A stretch of 64,000 nucleotides of DNA from Bacillus sp. CGMCC 1.16541. Its GTDB lineage: Bacteria > Bacillota > Bacilli > Bacillales > Bacillaceae_H. Every line of letters starts with the position of its first letter. The first letter of the stretch is position 1. A program made the translations under genes and the position numbers. Shown here piece by piece: positions 16,853 through 26,800 of the stretch. The stretch spans positions 299,443 through 363,442 of the forward strand of contig NZ_KZ821206.1 in assembly GCF_003184905.1 (NCBI RefSeq), written 5' to 3'. The notes beneath the pieces were generated by a model that worked only from the letters and a program-made list of their open reading frames with translations, was not told where the DNA came from and searched no databases.

Positions 16853-18904
16853 ATGATGATGAAAAAATTAAACAATGAAAAAGGTTACGGCCTTATTTTA
16901 ACATTACTTGTTGTCACAGTTTTAACTGTTGTTGGATTAACCATTGTGGCAGCGACCATTCAAGGAACCAAGCGTACAACCATTAGAGAAGTAGACATTA
17001 ATGTATCTACTCAAGCAAAAACAGCAATGGAAGAAATGATTGCCGATTTAAAATTTAATTTACAAAGTCCCAATTCCACTTACATGTTGTCACTTCTAAA
17101 GGGAGAAGACGGGAAAATTTCTTCCTCATTTAATGGAATACTAGAAAATGTGATTAACCAAACCATTGTGAATTCATATAATACAAAACCTTTTTTAGAA
17201 GATGTCTCCGTAGCAAATGTAACAACTGAGTTTCTACCGATTTCTACGTTAGATCGACATTTCACACGTATTTATGAAATTTCACTCGTAACAAAACCAC
17301 CTGAAAATAAAAACGTGCCTAAAATAGAAAGAACCTATAAAAAACGCGTCATTTTATCACCAACACCAAGCTTTTTGCAGTACGCATTAGGCTCTGCTAG
17401 TCAATTGATTTTAAATGGATCACCTACTATTTACGGTGATGTATTTACAAAAGACTTAAAAATTGATCCTGACGCCAACTATACACCAACAACAAGCATA
17501 GGCGAACAACAAATTAAAACACCACTTCCTAGAATTACAGGAGACTTGTATTCTCCAACTGTTAATTTGTTTAAAAGTTTAAATAATAATCCACTGAAGT
17601 TTAATGGTGACCCTAAGACGATGTTTTATAATCAAGACGTTCCAACGTTAAAGAACGACAGTGACTTTATTGATTTTGACTTTGAACAAGCGATGAACCA
17701 AGAGGAACAGGTCATCTTAAAAGAAGCTAGCGGCGGAACTTCTACAGAGCAAACACTCAATCAATTTCTAAATCAAACTATTCAGAGCGTAGCTTCAACG
17801 GGTACAAAGATTACCGAGACCATTTTAAAGGGAATATTTGATATCCTTAACATTGGGGATTTAATTGGAAATTTAGTAAGAACTCCATTAAGTTCATCTA
17901 ATTATCTATCAATCCCTTCTCTCACTGCTTTATTAACCGAAGGAACAAATTTAGTATTTGATACAGTAGGCACAACTGCTAATGCAGTTCATATTTCTAA
18001 CATTACAGCATCTACTCTTGAGAGCATCACGGTAAAAGGAGATTTAGTTTTAGATAATATTAGCGACTTAACTATCCAAAAAGGATTATTTGTAGATGGA
18101 GATATATCGATTACAAACTTTGCAGGTTCTAAGCTCAACCTTTCAAAAATCGTCGCTACAGGTACAATTACCATTATTAATCCTGAGAGTGCCGAACTCA
18201 ATTTAATGAATCCTATCATCGCTGGCAAAGATATTCTCATTGAAACATCAAAAAGTTTAAATATCGATCACGCAATTGTGGCTGGAGAAGATTTAATTCT
18301 TAAACCTATTAACAGTACATTAACACTAACGAAGAATATTGTTGTGAAAAATGATTTTGTTATTGAAGGAAGAAACGATGCAAATGGAAGAGAAAATGAC
18401 AGAGCTGTCTTTGATTCAATTGTTTACGCATTAGGGAAAGTAACGATTACAAATGTAAACGTCGAAGGTGTTGAGAAAGGAAAAACGGATGGAATGTTAA
18501 TTTTGCTAGCAAAAGGTGATGTTAACTTAAATCGAATTAATGAGTTCCGTACGCTTAGCCAAATAAGTGATCAAGTTGACTTACGAAATATTGATACCTT
18601 CTCTCCTCTTACTGGATTCTTTTATACAGAAGGAAATGCTACTTTATACGGGGTAGGTTCACTATTTGCCATTGATGGAGGGATTTTCTCAAAAGGTCCA
18701 TTAACCATTAACGCCATCCGTGGAGATGTAGAGAATGAAAATGACTTAGATCAACTGTCCCGTAGCGTATCGGTTATGAATCAACATGGTAAATATTCTC
18801 GCTTTAATATTCTTTATAATAAAAATGTGTTATTAAGTAAATTAGATTCTTTACCTATTGTAAATACACTACAAGTTATTCCAGAGCCAACGATACAGCC
18901 ATAA
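16853..18904 (+). CDS. large PilX/GspK-like minor pilin with beta-helix-like C-terminus
   Basis: 683 residues from ATG at 16853 (16856 and 16859 are alternatives); the open frame extends further upstream but overlaps pilW. The N-terminus KLNNEKG then YGLILTLLVVTVLTVVGLTI is a prepilin-like helix in which mature residue 5 is Leu rather than Glu, as in GspK, the protein that caps type II pseudopili. After about residue 190 come repeated short strands (VHISNITASTLESITVKGDL, then DLTIQKGLFVDGDISITN, then NLMNPIIAGKDILIET) suggestive of a right-handed beta-helix or bactofilin-like fold. It is last in the minor-pilin operon, with a shared bidirectional terminator after it. Confidence 0.8.
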   Translation: MMMKKLNNEKGYGLILTLLVVTVLTVVGLTIVAATIQGTKRTTIREVDINVSTQAKTAMEEMIADLKFNLQSPNSTYMLSLLKGEDGKISSSFNGILENVINQTIVNSYNTKPFLEDVSVANVTTEFLPISTLDRHFTRIYEISLVTKPPENKNVPKIERTYKKRVILSPTPSFLQYALGSASQLILNGSPTIYGDVFTKDLKIDPDANYTPTTSIGEQQIKTPLPRITGDLYSPTVNLFKSLNNNPLKFNGDPKTMFYNQDVPTLKNDSDFIDFDFEQAMNQEEQVILKEASGGTSTEQTLNQFLNQTIQSVASTGTKITETILKGIFDILNIGDLIGNLVRTPLSSSNYLSIPSLTALLTEGTNLVFDTVGTTANAVHISNITASTLESITVKGDLVLDNISDLTIQKGLFVDGDISITNFAGSKLNLSKIVATGTITIINPESAELNLMNPIIAGKDILIETSKSLNIDHAIVAGEDLILKPINSTLTLTKNIVVKNDFVIEGRNDANGRENDRAVFDSIVYALGKVTITNVNVEGVEKGKTDGMLILLAKGDVNLNRINEFRTLSQISDQVDLRNIDTFSPLTGFFYTEGNATLYGVGSLFAIDGGIFSKGPLTINAIRGDVENENDLDQLSRSVSVMNQHGKYSRFNILYNKNVLLSKLDSLPIVNTLQVIPEPTIQP

Positions 18905-18940
18905 AAAAGAGGAGTCAACGTTGATGTTGACTCCTCTTTT
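18905..18940. terminator. bidirectional terminator between minor-pilin operon and VWA gene
   Basis: The arms AAAAGAGGAGTCAAC (18905-18919) and GTTGACTCCTCTTTT (18926-18940) pair perfectly over 15 bp with a 6-nt loop. There are A and T tracts on both flanks, so it can stop transcription from both sides. Confidence 0.92.
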
Positions 18941-18948
18941 CCTATTGT

Positions 18949-21756
18949 TTACCATTTTGCACCTGAATTATTGTTAGACGATGAATCCTGCTTTACAATA
19001 ATCACCATACTTGCGGTTGGTTTTGTGCCATTCTTCTTACTATTTAATCCTGTTGCTACAATGGTTTCATATCCTACGTTCTTCGCAACAATGTACCACT
19101 TTCCTTGTCTACGTTCAATCTCAATAACATCTGTATTTCTACTTGTGTTGACACCATCTAAAATGTTTGGATTTAAGATTCCACCACCAATGATGCCTTT
19201 CTTTTTATACTCTAATAAACTTAAAACCTCTCGCTCTTCTCCCGGTTTCATTGTGATGGATGGATATTTAAATCGGAAGTCACTTAGAATGGTCACTTTG
19301 ATTGTCTGACTTACTTTTCCATCTGCTGACTGAACAATAACATTAGTATCTCCTAATGAGTTTCCTTCAATCGTAAACTCTTCATTTTTATTATTTCCAA
19401 TATTTTTTACAATTGAACTATCCTCGATTGACCATGTTAATTGTTTATTTGTAGCATCGTTTGGACTAATCGTTGCCTTTAACGTTTCTCTCTCTCCAAT
19501 GAACATGGTCACTTGAGCTGGTATTACTGTAATCGATTCAATTAGCTTCTCAACCGTGACTGTTTGTGAAATCACTACATCTTTCTTAGAGAACCCACCT
19601 GTTGCTCGAACAGAGATAGTGAACGTACCGGTTTTATCAATAAATACCTCATCTTCAGGATCAAAAGATTGCCACGAACCATTATCAATACGATATTCAT
19701 ACTTGGCATCTTTTCCAGTTATTTTCTGTGTAAGTCGAAACTTCACTTTTTCTTCTGAACTACCGCGATTGGGAACAATTAACCCACTTATAGAAGAAAA
19801 CATTTCAAATGCTGGTGCCAGAAAAATATCTTGTGTTTGACCATTACTATAGATCACTGTAATCGTTCTGTTGTCACTACTTTCCTTAAACTTCATGCTT
19901 TGAATTGGCTGTGTTAAATCCACATTTCCAGCCTTTAACTTAACCGTCTCTATTAATGTATTATTGGACTTTGTTACTTTACTGATGTTTCCGAACAAAT
20001 CACCTTCGTAATTTACATCGTTATCTTCTAACACCACTTTTGCGATAATGAATTCAGAAGGTGCTTGTAACACTTGGTTTCTATCACCTTTATTACTATC
20101 TTTATAAGTTAATAGAGGATTCTGTAGCTTCTGATTCATCGCGTAGTTTGCTTGCATCTTCAACTTCACTTCTAAAGAAGCTGGAGAGAACTTTGTACTT
20201 CCATACGTTATATCATTAAACGTTATTTCTAACTGATTCCCTTTTACGCTCACACCCGCTGGTGGATTAATAACGGTCACACCTGGTGGTAAAGGTTGGG
20301 TTAATTTAATAGTTTTTAACGTTCCTTGATCTTTTGCATCAAGTACTGCTTCTGGTGTCAGCTTATAATTCACTTCAAACTGATTAGACGCACCGTTTTG
20401 ATCGCCTTTTTTCACCAAGCTCTTTACTTTCTCAGGATCGGTATAGAAGATATTGCTTCTGAACGTTGGTGCTACTTTGTCGTTTACTGTAACAGAAACT
20501 GAATTATGCTTTTTTTGCACTGGCTTTCCTTGCAAATCTTTATAAACAAGTTGAATATCGCTAAACGTGTACGTACCTGTTTGACTAAATGTTAACGGTA
20601 GTGAATAAGAAGATGACGGAGCGGTTTGCCCTAATACGTACGGAACATCTTTTAAGTTTAAAACAGCATAATCTCCTTCCATAAAGGCATCTGCATTTTG
20701 TGCTAGTTGAACGTTCCCTGGAAAGTTTGTACCGTTTCCTTTAATTTTCACTTTCAACTGTACATCCTTCATTCCTAATTGCCCAATTTCTGTCATAATA
20801 CTTCTGAAAATATCACTTAAATTTGACGCATTAGCTTGAAAAGAAGGGGAAGCAGTTTTATCTGATAGTTGTTTCAAGTAGTTCATGTCAAGTTCAGCGT
20901 TATTCCCAAAGCCAATTGAATAGAGTTTTACTTTTTGATTAGCAAGTATTTCTGCTTGACTTAGCCCAAGCTCTAAAATGCGACTTTTGACACCATTACC
21001 TTCCATATAAGTAATGCGATAGTTACCATGTATAAAGGAAGCAACTTGATTATTTTTATTATTCGCATTATAGGTAATAACCTTTTGAGCTTCAATATAT
21101 TCCGTTATTTCTTCTATACACCACCATAAAAGCATTCTCTTACAATACATATAGTTACCTTTTACTGGTTTTGTTTCACTTGCCTCAGTTGGCTCCCCAT
21201 CTGTTAAGAAGACGATATATTTATCATTATTAGAACTTGCAAGGAGCTTAGAAGCACTTTGAAAAGACTGGACATAATTCGTTCCTCCATCAGCTTTTAA
21301 CTGATTAACTTTGTTCTGTACAGCTGTCAAGTCTGTAGTTAGCGCCATTTCATCTCTAACCTCTGAATCAAACGTCACCAAACCAAAACGATCACTTGGT
21401 AATTTATTCACACTAAACACTTTCACTGCTTCATCCATTGCTTTCTTGGCATCTTCCATTTTATTTCCATATTGTGGACCCATTGAGCCAGATTTATCAA
21501 TAACAAATACAACATCAATTGGCTTTCGTAATTGATTAGCAATGTCATCTAACGAGCCTTGTGGATTTAATGTGATATTCAAGGACCCTTCAGCATTACT
21601 GCCAAGCGGCTTTAAAAATTCTGTTTTTGACGGAACAACATTTACATTAAGTGACGGACCGCTAACTGTTGTGGCTTGAGTATTTACAGGTATAACCGAA
21701 CACCATAATAAAAACAGTGAAAAAAGGACAATTAGACTACGAATCTTTTTCCTCAT
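18949..21756 (-). CDS. secreted VWA/Ig-like protein, candidate pilus tip adhesin
   Basis: 935 residues. The Sec signal peptide (LIVLFSLFLLWCSVIPVNTQA) ends near residue 28. The VWA domain (about 80-320) has a complete MIDAS: DKSGS (Asp87, Ser89, Ser91), Thr159 in GGTNY and Asp186 in FLTDGEPTE. Within it an insert carries the only close Cys pair (YCKRMLLWWCIEE). Beta-rich domains follow, and near 750-840 a bacterial Ig-like (Big_2) domain (SITVIPAQVTMFIGERETL ... ISPNDATNKQLTWSI). There is no LPXTG motif or C-terminal membrane helix, so it is either released or held by a partner. It converges on the minor-pilin operon. This suggests a role like PilY1 or other VWA tip adhesins, which is inference. 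Confidence 0.85.
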   Translation of the reverse strand: MRKKIRSLIVLFSLFLLWCSVIPVNTQATTVSGPSLNVNVVPSKTEFLKPLGSNAEGSLNITLNPQGSLDDIANQLRKPIDVVFVIDKSGSMGPQYGNKMEDAKKAMDEAVKVFSVNKLPSDRFGLVTFDSEVRDEMALTTDLTAVQNKVNQLKADGGTNYVQSFQSASKLLASSNNDKYIVFLTDGEPTEASETKPVKGNYMYCKRMLLWWCIEEITEYIEAQKVITYNANNKNNQVASFIHGNYRITYMEGNGVKSRILELGLSQAEILANQKVKLYSIGFGNNAELDMNYLKQLSDKTASPSFQANASNLSDIFRSIMTEIGQLGMKDVQLKVKIKGNGTNFPGNVQLAQNADAFMEGDYAVLNLKDVPYVLGQTAPSSSYSLPLTFSQTGTYTFSDIQLVYKDLQGKPVQKKHNSVSVTVNDKVAPTFRSNIFYTDPEKVKSLVKKGDQNGASNQFEVNYKLTPEAVLDAKDQGTLKTIKLTQPLPPGVTVINPPAGVSVKGNQLEITFNDITYGSTKFSPASLEVKLKMQANYAMNQKLQNPLLTYKDSNKGDRNQVLQAPSEFIIAKVVLEDNDVNYEGDLFGNISKVTKSNNTLIETVKLKAGNVDLTQPIQSMKFKESSDNRTITVIYSNGQTQDIFLAPAFEMFSSISGLIVPNRGSSEEKVKFRLTQKITGKDAKYEYRIDNGSWQSFDPEDEVFIDKTGTFTISVRATGGFSKKDVVISQTVTVEKLIESITVIPAQVTMFIGERETLKATISPNDATNKQLTWSIEDSSIVKNIGNNKNEEFTIEGNSLGDTNVIVQSADGKVSQTIKVTILSDFRFKYPSITMKPGEEREVLSLLEYKKKGIIGGGILNPNILDGVNTSRNTDVIEIERRQGKWYIVAKNVGYETIVATGLNSKKNGTKPTASMVIIVKQDSSSNNNSGAKW

Positions 21757-21879
21757 ACACTCGCCTTCCTCTTCTTAGCATTCTTTACCATTATTATAAT
21801 GAAAATGTTCCTACATTGACAGTTTTTCATTCTTATTTAATCTTTTTTATTTTAGTTTACTAGTTCTTTTTTACCTAAA

Positions 21880-21914
21880 ACAAAAAAGCAGTAAGGACAT
21901 CCTCACTGCTTTTT
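21880..21914 (-). terminator. terminator of folC
   Basis: AAAAAGCAGTAAGGA (21883-21897) pairs with TCCTCACTGCTTTTT (21900-21914) with one mismatch and a tiny loop. On the minus strand it is followed by TTTTTTGTTTT. Confidence 0.88.
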
Positions 21915-21921
21915 TAACTAG

Positions 21922-23214
21922 CTAAATAAACGCGCTTCGTATTTGCGATATGAAATACAACGATCCCGTAATCACCAACATATCCTTTTCATCGTTCAAC
22001 CCGTCAGTCACAGTGCCAATCGCTTTTGCCCAATCCTCGATATAGGCTTTTTTCTCATGGTTACTTACATCATAAAGCGCTTTTCCTGTTGCTGCTCGTT
22101 CAAAGTCAAATGATGTAAAAGTAATAGAAGTTGCCATTGATTCAAGAGACGCAATCATTTCCTTACTTTCTTTGTCTTTTAAACAACTAAAAATAAAGTG
22201 GATGTTTCGGTCTTCATAATGTAGGCGCAGTGTTGACAGCAAGCTTTCCACACCTTCTGGGTTATGAGCACCATCAATGATCGTTAACGGATCTGTACGA
22301 ACTTGTTCAAAGCGACCTTGCCATTTTGTTTGACGTAATCCACGATAGATATGCTCATCCTCAATTTGAGCTCCTTGCTTTCTTAAATAAAGAGCAGCGG
22401 TGGTGGCAAGTGAAGCATTTTTCACTTGATGATAGCCAAGCATGGATAGCTCTAATTTCGGTGCATCTTGAAACGGTGTTTGCAATGTAAACTGTTCTCC
22501 GTCTACTAATGTTTCGTATGCATCAATGTGTAACTCTTCACCTAATCGGTACAAAGGTGCTTGGTGCTCTAATGCAATTTGTTCAATAACCGCTTTCGCT
22601 CCGTCTTGCTCAACCGCGGTAATAAGTGGAATCTCTTCTTTTACGATTCCTGCTTTTTCACTCGCGATTTGTTCAACGGTGTCACCTAAAATGTTCATAT
22701 GATCAAATCCAATATTTGTAATCACTGTAAGAATAGGTTGAATGACATTCGTCGAGTCAAAACGCCCTCCTAAACCCACTTCATATATGACATAATCCAA
22801 TTGTTTCTTTTGACCAAAATATAGAAACGACATTAATGTAATGACTTCAAACTCTGTTGGTGCACCGTATTCAGTTTCCTCCACTGCGTTGACAACTGGT
22901 AAAATGTCATTCACTAATGCAACCATCTCATCGTTTGAAATGGGCACACCATTTACACTAATGCGTTCATTAAACGTTTCAATGTACGGTGACGTGAACG
23001 TTCCGACTTCATAATTAGCCTGTTGTAGGATATTTCGTAAATAAGACACGGTTGAACCCTTTCCGTTTGTTCCCGCTACATGAACAGCACGAATCGTATG
23101 ATGAGGATTTCCTAATTGCTTTAACATCCATTCCATCCGTTCAAGTCCTAGTTTCATTCCGAACTTAAATCGAGAATGAATCCACGTTAGTGCTTCTTCA
23201 TATGTTGTCATCAT
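21922..23214 (-). CDS. folC: bifunctional folylpolyglutamate / dihydrofolate synthase
   Basis: 430 residues, normal for FolC. The Mur-ligase-like P-loop is HVAGTNGKGSTVSYL near residue 45. The EVGLGGRFDSTNVI, ITNIGFDHMNILG and IIDGAHNPEGVESL motifs follow in order. It adds glutamates to folates using ATP. Start MMTTYEEALTWIHSR follows AAGGGAAATC. In B. subtilis it lies just upstream of comC, and here it likewise precedes the pilus locus. A terminator separates it from valS, so it probably has its own promoter in the short gap. Confidence 0.96.
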   Translation of the reverse strand: MMTTYEEALTWIHSRFKFGMKLGLERMEWMLKQLGNPHHTIRAVHVAGTNGKGSTVSYLRNILQQANYEVGTFTSPYIETFNERISVNGVPISNDEMVALVNDILPVVNAVEETEYGAPTEFEVITLMSFLYFGQKKQLDYVIYEVGLGGRFDSTNVIQPILTVITNIGFDHMNILGDTVEQIASEKAGIVKEEIPLITAVEQDGAKAVIEQIALEHQAPLYRLGEELHIDAYETLVDGEQFTLQTPFQDAPKLELSMLGYHQVKNASLATTAALYLRKQGAQIEDEHIYRGLRQTKWQGRFEQVRTDPLTIIDGAHNPEGVESLLSTLRLHYEDRNIHFIFSCLKDKESKEMIASLESMATSITFTSFDFERAATGKALYDVSNHEKKAYIEDWAKAIGTVTDGLNDEKDMLVITGSLYFISQIRSAFI

Positions 23215-23267
23215 GATTTCCCTTCACCCTTCTTTTCATCTCTATCTTTTTCTTTATTATAGCGAAA

Positions 23268-23307
23268 AACAAAAAAACGAGCATCACCCATTGGGCAATA
23301 CTCGTTT
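23268..23307 (-). terminator. terminator of valS
   Basis: On the minus strand AAACGAGTATTGCCC pairs with GGGTGATGCTCGTTT around an AAT loop, followed by further T. It lies right after the valS stop. Confidence 0.88.
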
Positions 23308-23317
23308 CTTGTTTGCA

Positions 23318-25960
23318 TTATCCGCGTAGCTCTGTGATACGTGCTTTAACTGCTTCACGTTTTTCAACGTAATCTGCTTCTTTTGCACGTTCTTCTTCAA
23401 TTACTTTCTCTGGTGCTTTTGCAATGAATCCTTGGTTGCTTAATTTCTTTTGAACACGATCTACTTCTTTATTAAGTTTATCAAATTCTTTTTCAAGACG
23501 AGCAATTTCCTCGTCAATATTAATTAAGCCTTCAAGAGGTAAAATTAGCTCTGCGCCTGTTACAACAGCTGTCATCGCTTTATCATCTACTGCGATTTCT
23601 GTTCCAACAACGAGCTCACTTGGGTTACAGAAACGCTCAAGATATGCACGGTTCTTTTCAAGTTGAACTTTGATGTTTTCATCTTTTGCTTTAATTTGAA
23701 GCTTAATTTGCTTGCTCATTGGTGTATTTACTTCCGCACGAATGTTACGAACAGCGCGAATAATGTCTACTAATAGGCGCATTTCGTTCGCTGCTTCCTT
23801 ATCAGAAAGGTCTTCGCGTACTTCTGGCCACTTCGCTACTGTAATGGATTCTCCTTCATGCGGCAAGTTCTGCCAAATTTCCTCGGTAATAAACGGCATA
23901 AACGGATGTAAAAGTCGCATTGTGTTGTCTAATACATACGCTAAAATAGAACGAGTTGTTTTCTTCGCGGCTTCATCTTCACCGTAAAGAGGAATTTTTG
24001 CCATCTCAATATACCAATCACAGAAATCATCCCAGATGAAGTTATAAAGAACACGACCTACTTCACCAAACTCATATTTATCAGCAAGTTTTGTTACATT
24101 GTCAATCGTTTCATTTAAACGAGTTAAAATCCACTTATCTGCAACTGACTTTTCACCTGATAAATCAAGCTCTTCAAACGTAATGCCATTCATATTCATT
24201 AACGCAAAACGAGATGCATTCCAAATCTTATTGGCAAAGTTCCATGTTGCTTCTACTTTTTCAAAGCTAAAACGTAAATCTTGACCTGGAGAAGAGCCTG
24301 TTGATAAGAAGTAACGAAGTGAATCCGCACCGTACTTCTCAATTACTTCCATTGGATCAACACCATTACCAAGTGACTTACTCATTTTACGACCTTGTTC
24401 ATCACGTACAAGACCGTGAATTAATACATCATCAAATGGGCGCTTACCAGTAAACTCTAGTCCTTGGAAAATCATGCGTGATACCCAGAAGAAGATAATA
24501 TCGTAACCCGTTACAAGTACGTCTGTTGGGTAGTAACGCTTAAAGTCTGCAGATTCTACATCAGGCCAACCCATTGTTGAAAACGGCCATAGAGCTGAAC
24601 TGAACCACGTATCTAATACGTCTGTGTCTTGCTCCCAGTTTTCACTATCAGCTGGTGGCTCATGGTCTACGTAAACTTCACCTGTTTCTTTATGATACCA
24701 AGCCGGAATACGATGACCCCACCATAACTGACGAGAAATACACCAGTCGCGGATGTTTTCCATCCAGTGTAAATATGTTTTTTCGAAACGGTCTGGAACG
24801 AAATTTACTTTTTCTTCTTTTTGTTGTAGCTCTACTGCTTTATCTGCAAGTGGCTGCATTTTAACAAACCACTGTGTTGAAAGATAAGGTTCAACCACAG
24901 CACCGCTACGCTCACTATGACCAACAGAGTGCATATGCTCTTCAATTTTGAACAGTACGTCTTGAGCTTGAAGGTCTTTCACAATTTGCTTACGACATTC
25001 GAAACGATCCATACCTTCGTACTGCGCTGCTTTTTCATTCATCGTTCCGTCTGGATTCATAACTAAGATACGCTCTAAATCATGACGATTCCCAATTTCA
25101 AAGTCATTCGGGTCATGAGCTGGTGTAATTTTCACTGCACCTGAACCGAATTCCATGTCTACATAATCATCACCAACAATCGGAATTTCACGACCAACGA
25201 TTGGCAGAACAACCGTTTTACCGATTAAATGCTTATAACGCTCATCTTCTGGGTGAACCGCAACTGCTGTATCTCCAAGCATTGTCTCAGGACGAGTTGT
25301 TGCAACCTCAATATGACCTGAACCATCTGCTAATGGATAACGCATGTGGTAAAATGCACCTTGAACGTCTTTGTAAATAACTTCAATATCAGAAAGTGCC
25401 GTTTTTGTCGCGGGATCCCAGTTAATAATGTATTCACCACGATAAATAAGACCTTTTTTATATAACGTCACAAATACTTCACGAACTGCTTTTGATAACC
25501 CTTCGTCTAGTGTGAAACGCTCACGTGAATAATCTAAACCAAGACCAAGCTTTGACCATTGCTCGCGAATGAAGCTTGCATATTCTTCTTTCCATTTCCA
25601 CGTTTCTTCTACAAACTTTTCACGACCTAAATCGTAACGACTTTTCCCTTCATTACGAAGCTTCTCTTCCACCTTCGCCTGCGTTGCAATACCTGCGTGG
25701 TCCATACCAGGAAGCCATAATACATCGTAACCTTGCATACGCTTCATACGTGTTAAGATATCTTGAAGAGTTGTATCCCATGCATGACCTAGATGCAGTT
25801 TCCCTGTTACGTTCGGGGGCGGGATCACAATCGTGTAAGGTTCTTTTTCTGGATCTCCTGTTGCTTCGAAAAACTTACCATCTAACCAATACTGATAACG
25901 GTTCGCTTCAACTGCTTGTGGATCATATTTCGTTGATAGCGATAGTTCTTTTTCACTCAT
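23318..25960 (-). CDS. valS: valyl-tRNA synthetase
   Basis: 880 residues from ATG at 25960, which has GGAGGT 5 nt upstream. The open frame extends to 26167 but that part is T-box leader, not protein. Class Ia motifs: HIGH-type [14 protein letters not shown] near residue 45, editing domain ([17 protein letters not shown]), KMSKS-type [11 protein letters not shown], anticodon-binding region with [14 protein letters not shown], and the C-terminal coiled-coil arm ([19 protein letters not shown]) typical of ValRS. Expression is controlled by the T-box leader upstream. Confidence 0.98.
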   Translation of the reverse strand: MSEKELSLSTKYDPQAVEANRYQYWLDGKFFEATGDPEKEPYTIVIPPPNVTGKLHLGHAWDTTLQDILTRMKRMQGYDVLWLPGMDHAGIATQAKVEEKLRNEGKSRYDLGREKFVEETWKWKEEYASFIREQWSKLGLGLDYSRERFTLDEGLSKAVREVFVTLYKKGLIYRGEYIINWDPATKTALSDIEVIYKDVQGAFYHMRYPLADGSGHIEVATTRPETMLGDTAVAVHPEDERYKHLIGKTVVLPIVGREIPIVGDDYVDMEFGSGAVKITPAHDPNDFEIGNRHDLERILVMNPDGTMNEKAAQYEGMDRFECRKQIVKDLQAQDVLFKIEEHMHSVGHSERSGAVVEPYLSTQWFVKMQPLADKAVELQQKEEKVNFVPDRFEKTYLHWMENIRDWCISRQLWWGHRIPAWYHKETGEVYVDHEPPADSENWEQDTDVLDTWFSSALWPFSTMGWPDVESADFKRYYPTDVLVTGYDIIFFWVSRMIFQGLEFTGKRPFDDVLIHGLVRDEQGRKMSKSLGNGVDPMEVIEKYGADSLRYFLSTGSSPGQDLRFSFEKVEATWNFANKIWNASRFALMNMNGITFEELDLSGEKSVADKWILTRLNETIDNVTKLADKYEFGEVGRVLYNFIWDDFCDWYIEMAKIPLYGEDEAAKKTTRSILAYVLDNTMRLLHPFMPFITEEIWQNLPHEGESITVAKWPEVREDLSDKEAANEMRLLVDIIRAVRNIRAEVNTPMSKQIKLQIKAKDENIKVQLEKNRAYLERFCNPSELVVGTEIAVDDKAMTAVVTGAELILPLEGLINIDEEIARLEKEFDKLNKEVDRVQKKLSNQGFIAKAPEKVIEEERAKEADYVEKREAVKARITELRG

Positions 25961-25995
25961 AACGTACCTCCAAATATTGTAAATAATTGAACACA

Positions 25996-26277
25996 AAAAA
26001 CTCCTCTCATCAAAAGGACGAAAGGAGTGAATTTCGCGGTACCACCTTTTTTCATCGTTTTTTTTGCATATCAAATAAACGATGCTCTCAGTTTCATAAC
26101 GGCTTTCATGCCGGCTTTTTCTACTTATGTTACACACACGTTCAAAAAAGCTACTCATGGGCGACATTCCAAGTCTACATTCCTAAGAAATCTCCCAGCT
26201 ACTGATTTCTCTCTCTGAAAGGCGTAGAAAACCTGTACTCTTCCCAATCTACGTATTTATCACTATGTACTCATTAT
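25996..26277 (-). ncRNA. T-box leader of valS (valine)
   Basis: Minus-strand leader. The stem I base TGGG plus the AAGAGTA loop pairs with CCCA at its 3' side, and the 3' side of the specifier loop reads GTCG, giving a GUC valine specifier. The conserved T-box sequence AGGTGGTACCGCG lies at 26048-26036. A terminator hairpin with arms ACTCC / GGAGT (26029-26001) and TTTTTT follows. Uncharged tRNA-Val would be expected to favour the antiterminator and allow valS expression. Confidence 0.93.
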
Positions 26278-26305
26278 AGTATATAAAAAATAATCGAATC
26301 GTCAA
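26278..26305 (-). promoter_or_regulatory. promoter of the valS T-box transcript
   Basis: On the minus strand TTGACG (26305-26300), 16 nt, TATACT (26283-26278). A TATAAT overlaps slightly downstream. It sits immediately upstream of the T-box stem I. Confidence 0.55.
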
Positions 26306-26445
26306 TAATCTTATCCATTTTTTTATGTATCTATTCAAATCTCGTAAAAAAACACGTCAAAAGTGAACGATTCGCCTAATGGAGTCATAGGATAACATAT
26401 AAAAGAAAAACATTTAGAACGAAGAACGTAGGAAGGGGCGCGAAC

Positions 26446-26643
26446 ATGAGGAGAAGGTTTAGCGTGAATTCGTATCAAATACAACGTTGGTTTAAAAATG
26501 CTGGAGCCATTTGTGCTCAATTTATTATTCCACTTACTATTTTCCAAGGTATTCGAACGCTATTTTTCCCTACAACATTTGATGTGTTTTTACTTGCTAT
26601 CTTTGCATTATGTGCAGTGGCAATTTACATGGAATGGATTTAA
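26446..26643 (+). CDS. small hypothetical membrane protein
   Basis: 65 residues. ATG at 26446 has AGGAAGGGG 8 nt upstream. The sequence is basic at the N-terminus (MRRRFSVNSYQIQRWF) and then hydrophobic in two runs (ICAQFIIPLTIFQGI, then FDVFLLAIFALCAVAIYM). It is one of the few plus-strand genes, divergent from valS and convergent on ysxE. No family recognised. The good ribosome binding site and composition make it likely real. Confidence 0.55.
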   Translation: MRRRFSVNSYQIQRWFKNAGAICAQFIIPLTIFQGIRTLFFPTTFDVFLLAIFALCAVAIYMEWI

Positions 26644-26764
26644 CGACCTCATCGATGGAGATCTTCTTCATCGTTTTTTATTGGCAATGATGAAAGAAAC
26701 ACGTAACTGTAAAGAGTTTTTACCGAATGGTTTACCTTTTTCGTACACCCCTCTTTTTTAATCC

Positions 26765-26800
26765 GTAAAAAAAAGAAAAACATGATCAATAATCATGTTT
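26765..26800 (-). terminator. terminator overlapping the ysxE stop
   Basis: AAACATGAT / ATCATGTTT (26778-26786 with 26792-26800) forms a hairpin on the minus strand, followed by TTCTTTTTTTT. The ysxE stop codon at 26793-26795 lies inside the stem. Confidence 0.75.

Noticed and set aside
25961-26167. N-terminal extension of ValS
   Set aside because: The frame is open, but this sequence is the T-box leader, including the GGTACCGCG motif and terminator. A strong ribosome binding site marks the start at 25960.
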